Assembly (NCBI GenBank): GCA_964446285.1
Contig: CAYUNT010000069.1
Location: 1 to 19,708 of the forward strand
Origin: CAYUNT01 sp964446285
GTDB lineage: Bacteria; Sumerlaeota; Sumerlaeia; SLMS01; CAYUNT01
Reading direction: 5' to 3'
Length of the DNA: 19,708 nucleotides
Notes under the pieces: model-generated
The model's input: only the letters and a program-made list of their open reading frames with translations
What the model was told of the DNA's origin: nothing
Database searches by the model: none
In this document: piece by piece, positions 14,435 through 19,708 of the stretch
Position numbering within the stretch: the first letter of the stretch is position 1
How the letters are laid out: each line of letters starts with the position of its first letter
Translations under genes and position numbers: made by a program

Positions 14435-14803
14435 ATGGGCAATTGGCTCGATCTGGCGCGGGATTCTCGAAATGCTGCAAGTCGGCTTATCGTTGATCGT
14501 CACAGCCGTTCTGCCATTAGCCGCGCATACTATGCCGTTTATTCCAAAGTAACTCATGAACTTCTGCAAAACGGCGTCCTTATGCCAAAGGATCGAGAAG
14601 GGCCATCTCATGCGAAATTGCGCGCCCTGGTGGAAAGTAATTTTTATCACATGCCGAGAGAAAAACGTGAGGCATTGTCACGAATGATCGGATTTCTTTA
14701 TGCCATGAGAGTCATGGCAGACTACTCGCCGGAAGCGCTTGTGGATGACCGTGATAGCCGGGAAGCCGCGAGCATGATGAAGAAGAGTTTTGATTCTTTT
14801 TAG
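14435..14803 (+). CDS. HEPN-domain protein (UPF0332-like)
   Basis: From the ATG at 14435 (AAAGGA 8 nt upstream; a TTG at 14429 is the alternative) it has 122 residues, all helical by composition. The HEPN core is visible: SAISRAYYAVYSKVTHELL (26-44), a His at 59 preceded by R-x4 (REGPSH, the R-x4-6-H spacing of HEPN RNases), and MRVMADYSPE (91-100), the R-x2-ADY stretch typical of UPF0332/HEPN proteins. HEPN proteins are often RNase toxins paired with a nucleotidyltransferase (MNT) antitoxin. Here the partner is the small gene 15 nt downstream, which is not an MNT. Base composition is more A+T-rich than the trp genes, so transfer is possible. The HEPN assignment is fairly sure; activity is inferred. 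Confidence 0.82.
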   Translation: MGNWLDLARDSRNAASRLIVDRHSRSAISRAYYAVYSKVTHELLQNGVLMPKDREGPSHAKLRALVESNFYHMPREKREALSRMIGFLYAMRVMADYSPEALVDDRDSREAASMMKKSFDSF

Positions 14804-14818
14804 AAGGAGCCAGTGGTT

Positions 14819-15076
14819 ATGACGCCGGAACAGATTTCGCCCATCATAGCACAGATACAGACCCGCCTTTCTCAATTAGGCGGAGCCAAGGGAGTCAATC
14901 TTCAGGTCGATACGGAGGATACCAAACTTGAAGATGACTGGCTGTATGTTTGTGTCAGCGCGCCGAAAGCAAGCATACGCGTTTCGGATTATGCAGACAT
15001 TCTCTCGGAAATTGAGAAAGAACTTCGCGCGGAATCCATCCAGAACGTTCTTCTTGTTCCTGCGCGCGCCGCATAA
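14819..15076 (+). CDS. Small acidic protein, partner of the HEPN protein
   Basis: I do not recognise the family. From the ATG at 14819 (AAGGAG 9 nt upstream; a GTG at 14813 would be only 3 nt from it) it has 85 residues. The N-terminal half is helical (TPEQISPIIAQIQTRLSQL). The middle is acidic and beta-like (VDTEDTKLEDDWLYVCVS). The C-terminal part has a helix and a final strand (SDYADILSEIEKELRAE, then NVLLVPA). There is no membrane segment and no DNA-binding motif I can see. It starts 15 nt after the HEPN stop, so the pair is almost certainly co-transcribed. An antitoxin or modulator role is plausible from context alone. Confidence 0.75.
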   Translation: MTPEQISPIIAQIQTRLSQLGGAKGVNLQVDTEDTKLEDDWLYVCVSAPKASIRVSDYADILSEIEKELRAESIQNVLLVPARAA

Positions 15077-15166
15077 TCCTTTGTCGAAAAAGAATATAGA
15101 CTTTGCTCATCCTTCCTTTTCTCTTCCGATTCTCCTCCTGTCTCGGACGGCGCAGGAGTTCTCTTG

Positions 15167-16402
15167 ATGTCTTCATGCGCGCGAGCAAAACGGAATAAAT
15201 GGCGGCGGCGCCTGCTATGGACCTTGCTGGGACTTTTCACGGGGGGAGCCATTCCCATGCTCTTTGGATGCTATTGGCTTTCGGTTCCGCCTTATGAGGG
15301 GCCGAAATCCGCCCATTTCAACGGCAAATTCTTTTTCAATCCCTGGAGCGCGCGCGATCCCGTCGCCAAAAGCCGCCGCGAAATCTGGAAATGGTCGCGC
15401 ACGCGCAAACCCGCTCCCTGGCCCGCGTGGATCGAAACGCCCCCTGGTCCTCCCCCGCCCGCCCGCATTGCCCCCGGCAGCGGCAAGGTCCGCGCCACGT
15501 TCATCAACCATTCCACTGTGCTTCTGCAAATGGAGGGGATCAACCTCCTGACCGACCCCATTTGGTCCGCGCGCTGCAGCCCCGTGCCCTGGGCCGGACC
15601 CAAGCGCGTTCATGCGCCGGGCATCCGGTTCGAGGACCTGCCGCCCATCGACGCGATTTTGCTCACGCACAATCATTACGATCACATGGATTTGCCCACG
15701 CTGCGGCGTTTGATGCGCGTGCACGGCAATCCGCCTCCGCCCATTTTCACCGGATTGGGCAACTCTGCCTTTCTCGAAAAAAAGGGAATCAAAGGCGCGC
15801 GCGACCTCGACTGGTGGGATTCCGTGGAATTGCGCTCCTCCTCTTCACCCCCCTCCTCCTCCCAAGAACCCACACGCCGGGACGCGCCCGCGGCAGACTC
15901 GAACAGCAATGCTCCTTCCACGGGCACAGTGCGAATCACCTATGTTCCCGCCCAGCATTTTTCTGCGCGGGGGCTAAACGACCGCAATGCCGCGCTCTGG
16001 GGCGGATTTGTAGTAGAAGCGTTTCCCTCCCGCCATGACGCCGCCTCTTCCTCCTCCTACTCCACGCGCCTCGCCGTTTATTTCGCGGGCGACACAGGTT
16101 TCGCACCGCATTTTGAAGAAATCGCCCGCCGTTTTGGCCCGTTCCGCCTCGCCATGCTTCCCATTGGCGCCTACGATCCCGCATGGTTTATGCAGCCGGG
16201 TCACATCAATCCCGAAGAAGCGGTTCGCGCGCATCAGATTCTTGGCGCGCAGCATAGCCTCGCCATCCATTGGGGCACTTTTCAGCTAACCGACGAACCG
16301 CGCGAAGAGCCTGTCGAACGCCTCGCGCGCGCCCTTCAAAGCTCCGGCATCCCCGCCGAGCGGTTTCGCGCCCTGGCGCCGGGCGAATGGATCGAGCCTT
16401 AG
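15167..16402 (+). CDS. Membrane-anchored MBL-fold hydrolase (NAPE-PLD/UlaG-like)
   Basis: Metallo-beta-lactamase-fold protein of 411 residues. An N-terminal Arg/Lys-rich stretch is followed by a hydrophobic segment (about 16-37) ending in LFGC, which could be a membrane anchor or an imperfect lipobox. The fold is read from FINHSTVLLQ (112 on), LLTDPIWS, the metal-binding HNHYDHMD (168-175), PAQHFSARG, YFAGDTGF, MLPIGAYDP and HINPEEAV with a final HWGTF. This is the pattern of NAPE-phospholipase-D-like hydrolases, which cleave phosphodiester bonds in lipids; the substrate here is unknown. A Ser/Pro-rich insert lies between the metal motif and PAQHF. The ATG at 15167 has AGGAG 8 nt upstream; the TTG at 15164 is less likely. 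It stands alone on its strand after the HEPN pair. Confidence 0.9.
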   Translation: MSSCARAKRNKWRRRLLWTLLGLFTGGAIPMLFGCYWLSVPPYEGPKSAHFNGKFFFNPWSARDPVAKSRREIWKWSRTRKPAPWPAWIETPPGPPPPARIAPGSGKVRATFINHSTVLLQMEGINLLTDPIWSARCSPVPWAGPKRVHAPGIRFEDLPPIDAILLTHNHYDHMDLPTLRRLMRVHGNPPPPIFTGLGNSAFLEKKGIKGARDLDWWDSVELRSSSSPPSSSQEPTRRDAPAADSNSNAPSTGTVRITYVPAQHFSARGLNDRNAALWGGFVVEAFPSRHDAASSSSYSTRLAVYFAGDTGFAPHFEEIARRFGPFRLAMLPIGAYDPAWFMQPGHINPEEAVRAHQILGAQHSLAIHWGTFQLTDEPREEPVERLARALQSSGIPAERFRALAPGEWIEP

Positions 16403-16566
16403 TCGCCACCACAAATTGCGGCACGGATTGATCTGGCATAAAGCTTGCCTCTGGGGAGAAGGCTGCCCCATACTACCCATTAGCAAATCGAATTGGAGGG
16501 ATTTGGAGGCCAGAAAGCCCTACAACCGGCACTTAAACGAACAAGCATCAATTAGGGGGGGCAACT

Positions 16567-18066
16567 ATGAGAAACCGCAGGGCACCCAGCCAAAGTTTTA
16601 GAACGCGACGCATCTTTGGGGGGATATTGCTCACCTGCATTGCCGTTGCGGCGGCCCGGGCGCAGTCAAACAATGCGTTGTTTGTTCCCGAAGCCCCCTT
16701 GCCGATCGGGCGCCACATGCATGGCGCGGCGGTGTTGGGAGATTATCTGTATGTTTTCGGCGGCGCGCTGGCTGGAACAGGATGGACCCCATCCGTTCTT
16801 TTCGCGCCCATTCAGTCCGACGGAAGCTTGGGCGCCTGGACCGAAACTACGCCATTGCCGGAAAACAGGCACTATATCGCCTGCAGCACTGTCGCCCTGA
16901 ACGATGTGATTTACATCGTCGGCGGCAAGGAAGGCGTATCGGACAAATATCGCAATACGGCCTATTGGGCCAAGCCTGGCCCGGATGGCCATCTGTCTCC
17001 CTGGGTGGAAACGGCTCCCTTCGGCGGCGAAGGGCTGGCCATGATTACCGTTACCAGCACGCCGGGGTATATGCATCTGATTGGCGGACTGAACGATGCC
17101 GGACAGCCAAGCGCCGCGGTCACCTCGGGACGCATTGATCCCGACGGCGGCATCCGATTCTGGGAGCAAGGGCCGGTTCTTCCGACGCGACTTTGGTGGC
17201 ATCATGCCGCCGCCGTGGGCGGAAAGGTTTGGATTTGGTCCGGACTGCCCACTGGGGAATATAAACCAATTCTCAACTCCGTATTTTCCTCGGCCATCCA
17301 GCGCGACGGGCGGCTGGCGGCCTGGGAGCAGGAAGCAAGCCAGGTCCCAGCGTATTTCTTCGGAGGCATCACGGCCACGGCCGGTCCTTATCTCTTCACA
17401 TTCTGCCCGCGGCGCGGACTCGATGATGTGACAGACGAGGTTTGGTATAATCGGGTTGAGAACAAGACCCTGGCCGGCTGGAGTCCGCCCATTACCACGG
17501 GACTTCCCAACCGCATCTATTTCGCCCTCGCGCCCGACTACCGGCGCGGCACGATCTACGTCACCGGAGGCAAGCCCAGCCGCGGAAAAGTCCCGCCCGA
17601 TCCGCAGGTTTTTCGATTCCGCCTCTCGCGCCAGGCCAGCACCACTCCCGAGCCTACTCCGCCTCCGATGGCCGCCGCGCAAGGCGCTCCAACCCCTGTT
17701 CAATACAGTTACCAGGCCCTATCGCGCGTTTCGCCCTACGCGCTTCCAGGATTTTTGTCGTTCGAGGACGCGCGCCGCCAAGCCGCCACGCCGCCGGGCC
17801 ACTTGCTTATTCTTTACTTCCACAGCGAAAACGCGACCAAATGCCGCGAACAAAAACAGATGCTTCCGCAAGGGGTTCAATCCCTCGCGGGCCAGACTGT
17901 GTTTGGATGGATCGACGTGGCGGATTCACCCCAGCTCGCCCAGCAACTTGGAATTTTCCGCGTTCCCACCTGGGTTTTGTTCAACCGCCTTGGCCAGCCG
18001 CTGGGGATGAACTACGGGGCGCTAACGCTCGATCAAATTGCCCAGGCCGTCGCACGGAACCAATAG
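16567..18066 (+). CDS. Secreted kelch-like beta-propeller fused to a thioredoxin-fold domain
   Basis: The 499-residue protein has a signal peptide (about 1-32, Arg-rich start, ILLTCIAVAAA core, cleavage after ARA). Residues about 38-360 hold kelch-type repeats, seen as YLYVFGG, VIYIVGG, YMHLIGG and TIYVTGG, each followed by a polar variable stretch and a W-rich strand. A Pro/Thr/Ala-rich linker (about 363-380) leads to a thioredoxin-fold domain (about 381-499): LLILYFHSENATKCREQKQM, then GWIDVADS, LGIFRVPTWVLF with the cis-Pro loop VPT, and LGQPLG. The active-site position has a single Cys426 (N-A-T-K-C) in place of C-x-x-C, so dithiol exchange is unlikely. The domain may bind rather than reduce. 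The ATG at 16567 has a G-rich ribosome site. A periplasmic or extracellular place is expected. The 164 nt upstream (16403-16566) show no gene. Confidence 0.85.
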   Translation: MRNRRAPSQSFRTRRIFGGILLTCIAVAAARAQSNNALFVPEAPLPIGRHMHGAAVLGDYLYVFGGALAGTGWTPSVLFAPIQSDGSLGAWTETTPLPENRHYIACSTVALNDVIYIVGGKEGVSDKYRNTAYWAKPGPDGHLSPWVETAPFGGEGLAMITVTSTPGYMHLIGGLNDAGQPSAAVTSGRIDPDGGIRFWEQGPVLPTRLWWHHAAAVGGKVWIWSGLPTGEYKPILNSVFSSAIQRDGRLAAWEQEASQVPAYFFGGITATAGPYLFTFCPRRGLDDVTDEVWYNRVENKTLAGWSPPITTGLPNRIYFALAPDYRRGTIYVTGGKPSRGKVPPDPQVFRFRLSRQASTTPEPTPPPMAAAQGAPTPVQYSYQALSRVSPYALPGFLSFEDARRQAATPPGHLLILYFHSENATKCREQKQMLPQGVQSLAGQTVFGWIDVADSPQLAQQLGIFRVPTWVLFNRLGQPLGMNYGALTLDQIAQAVARNQ

Positions 18067-18413
18067 CCATTGCGCGCAGCGCGGGATGCGGAGCAGAGCT
18101 GGCTGGCGCCCAAACAGTGCGCGCCTTCGCCTTCAGTTGTCCCATAAGTCCTATAGGTCCCATACGTCCCATGTTTTTCGATCACTTGCAGGCGGCCAAA
18201 CCAGCGCTTGCGCGTAACCGTCGATTGCGCTCCGGATTTACCCACCGGTCTTGACGCATTCCTGCCTGGCGCGTAACTTGGGCGCCAATCCGGTTCGGAG
18301 ACGCTGGCCCTCCCTCGCGCGCGGCCCTCGCTCCCCGATTGAGGAGAGTCTTCTGTTCGCTTGTTGCGCCGATTCATTGAACTGCCCACTCTTGTCCCGA
18401 TGATAGAAATCCC
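18067..18413. other. Intergenic region (347 nt) before the WecA-like gene
   Basis: No convincing gene is seen here. It holds the nonamer array at 18139-18174. Close to the next gene, TTGAAC (18377-18382) and TGATAG (18401-18406) are 18 nt apart, a weak promoter that would start transcription at or beside the GTG start codon. No terminator was recognised. Confidence 0.5.
18139..18174 (-). repeat. Nonamer tandem repeat, four units (reverse complement of the 9652 array)
   Basis: On the plus strand gtcccataa, gtcctatag, gtcccatac and gtcccatgt follow each other with a 9-bp period. The reverse complement has the same GGGAC core as the array at 9652-9714. It lies in the gap after the kelch/thioredoxin gene. 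Confidence 0.8.
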
Positions 18414-19622
18414 GTGTTTCCTTTAGGCACTGCGATCCTTTGCTCCTCGCTTGCGGCCTTTCTGGCCACGCTGGTTTTCACGGCGGCGGCCCGCGCGCTG
18501 GCTCTGCGCCTCGGCATTGTGGACCGCCCCGCCGAGCGCAAAATCCACCAGCGCGCTATCCCATACATGGGCGGGGTGGGCATCTTCGCGGGATTTCTGA
18601 CCGGGATTTTCATCTTCGCCTGGATGGCGCCCGATCTGGCCTGGATGGCGGGCGGGGCGTTCAAGGCTGTGCTCACCGGAGGGGCCGCTGTTTGCATTCT
18701 GGGGCTTTGGGATGATGTGCGCGGGCTGAAGGCGCTCCCCAAACTGACTTTTGAAATTCTTCTTGCCACATTTATGTGGACGCGCGGCTTGCGCGTCGAG
18801 CGCGTAACGCTCCCCTGGGGCGGAACTCTTGATCTGGGCGAGGTTTTTTCGCGCGCAAACAGCGCCGACCTCATCCGCATCGGCGGCGGCATGGGCGGAT
18901 TGCTTCAGGATGGCCGCATCGCGCTCGCCATCGCCATCAGCCTGCTCATCACCATCGGATGGTATGTCCTGCTGATGAACGCGATCAACCTCATCGACGG
19001 CCTCGACGGACTGGCTGCCAGCATCACTACCGTTTCGGCGCTCGTGATTGTGATCGTGGCGATTTTGGTCAACGACAGGCCGCCCATTGATGTCGTGGTG
19101 ATTGGCGCGCTCACCGCCGCCGCCTGCCTGGGGTTCCTGCGGTATAACTGGCATCCCGCCTCGATTTTCATGGGCGATGCGGGCGCGCTCTTGCTGGGAT
19201 TTCTACTCGCCTCGGCTTCGCTGCTCAGCTCGACCAAAGCCCAGACCCTCCTCACGCTCCTCGTCCCGCTTCTCGCCGTCGGACTGCCCGTTGTGGAATC
19301 CGTGCATTCCTTTGTGCGGCGCGTGGGAAGCGGCGCGCATCCATTCCGGGCCGACCGCCGCCACCTCCACCACCGCCTGCTCGATCTGGGGCTTTCACAT
19401 CCGCGCGTGGTGTCGATTCTCCTTTATCTGACCGTTCTGCTCGGATTGATGGCATTTTTGCTTGCGACGGCCAATGCGCCCCTCGCCACGATCTTTTCCG
19501 TCCTTTTGCTCGGCGCGGGATTCCTGATTTTGCTTGAAAACCTTGCCTTTTTGGAGCGCAAGCAAAATGGCGCTTCCCGCCCGCCTTCCGCAACATCTTC
19601 TCCCAAGGACAGCGGAGGATGA
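18414..19622 (+). CDS. WecA/MraY-family polyprenyl-phosphate sugar-1-phosphate transferase
   Basis: Integral membrane enzyme that transfers a HexNAc-1-phosphate from a UDP-sugar to polyprenyl phosphate, the first step of lipid-linked glycan (O-antigen, exopolysaccharide or teichoic-acid-like) synthesis. It has 402 residues and about ten hydrophobic segments. RKIHQRAIPYMGGVGIF, the Mg-binding WDD (99-101) with GLKALPK, NAINLIDGLDGLA (189-201), FMGDAGALLLGF and PFRADRRHLHHRL (HLHH 317-320) are present. The H-x-HH motif points to the WecA branch over MraY. The start is a GTG at 18414: an in-frame stop lies at 18378-18380, no ATG lies between, and there is no clear ribosome site. The soluble C-terminal tail is Ser/Pro-rich. 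It overlaps the next gene by ATGA. Confidence 0.93.
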   Translation: MFPLGTAILCSSLAAFLATLVFTAAARALALRLGIVDRPAERKIHQRAIPYMGGVGIFAGFLTGIFIFAWMAPDLAWMAGGAFKAVLTGGAAVCILGLWDDVRGLKALPKLTFEILLATFMWTRGLRVERVTLPWGGTLDLGEVFSRANSADLIRIGGGMGGLLQDGRIALAIAISLLITIGWYVLLMNAINLIDGLDGLAASITTVSALVIVIVAILVNDRPPIDVVVIGALTAAACLGFLRYNWHPASIFMGDAGALLLGFLLASASLLSSTKAQTLLTLLVPLLAVGLPVVESVHSFVRRVGSGAHPFRADRRHLHHRLLDLGLSHPRVVSILLYLTVLLGLMAFLLATANAPLATIFSVLLLGAGFLILLENLAFLERKQNGASRPPSATSSPKDSGG

Positions 19623-19708
19623 CCCTGCGCGCCCCCCCGACCCCTCCTGCGCCGCTGCCGCCGCCGGCCGCTCTCGAATCGCGCCGCCTCGCGCAGGTGC
19701 AAGCCTGG
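19619..19708 (+). CDS. Start of a further gene, cut by the window edge
   Basis: An ATG at 19619 overlaps the TGA of the WecA-like gene (ATGA), with AAGGA 9 nt upstream. Thirty codons are open to the window end. They begin MTLRAPPTPPAPLPPPAALE, a Pro/Ala-rich tail or linker-like N-terminus. Nothing about function can be read. Its coupling to the sugar-phosphate transferase suggests a cell-envelope glycan role. Confidence 0.55.
   Translation, partial: MTLRAPPTPPAPLPPPAALESRRLAQVQAW

Noticed and set aside
13987..14442. Open minus-strand frame of 151 codons upstream of trpE, with a hydrophobic, signal-like start
   Set aside because: It begins with TTG without a clear ribosome site, has no recognised domain and shows mixed codon use, and its end runs through the attenuator blocks. 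A degraded gene remnant remains possible, so it was not called.

Overview
The window is GC-rich bacterial chromosome. It is dominated by a tryptophan biosynthesis operon on the minus strand, followed to the right by plus-strand genes of unrelated function. The taxon cannot be fixed from the sequence. Long Pro/Ala-rich linkers, a Hanks-type kinase, a sigma factor fused to a membrane and surface domain, a WecA-type transferase and families of short tandem repeats suggest a free-living, probably uncultured, diderm-like lineage. That is inference only.

Minus strand, in transcription order from about 14.3 kb down to 0.1 kb: a leader region with a candidate transcription attenuator (short ORF with a Trp-Gly-Trp stretch, four mutually complementary GGGCGCC/GGCGCCC segments, a strong terminator hairpin), trpE, a four-helix-bundle (S23/IVP-like) gene, trpS, trpG, a class I methyltransferase, trpD, trpC, trpF, trpB, a receiver-like/Ser-Thr kinase fusion, and trpA. 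All seven Trp pathway domains are present as separate, intact genes, so chorismate to tryptophan is complete. TrpS then charges the product onto tRNA. Four genes are not pathway enzymes: the four-helix bundle, trpS, the methyltransferase and the kinase. Downstream of trpA, with no visible terminator between, lies an ECF sigma factor with a long membrane-anchored C-terminal extension. A 14-bp hairpin with a T-tract ends that transcript.

Plus strand, 14.4-19.7 kb: a HEPN-domain protein and a small acidic partner separated by 15 nt (possible toxin-antitoxin-like pair), a membrane-anchored metallo-beta-lactamase-fold hydrolase of the NAPE-PLD/UlaG-like type, a secreted kelch-like propeller fused to a thioredoxin-fold domain, a WecA/MraY-family polyprenyl-phosphate sugar-1-phosphate transferase, and the first 30 codons of another gene overlapping its stop codon.

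Two families of short tandem repeats sit in the intergenic gaps. A heptamer (CAACYCA / TGRGTTG) occurs at three places: two flank the four-helix-bundle gene in inverted orientation, and one supplies the trpG stop codon. A nonamer (about GGGACCTAT) occurs between trpG and the methyltransferase and again, inverted, between the kelch/thioredoxin and WecA-like genes. The most rewarding points are the candidate trp attenuator, the kinase inserted between trpB and trpA, the repeat-flanked four-helix-bundle insertion, the sigma-membrane fusion and the HEPN pair.
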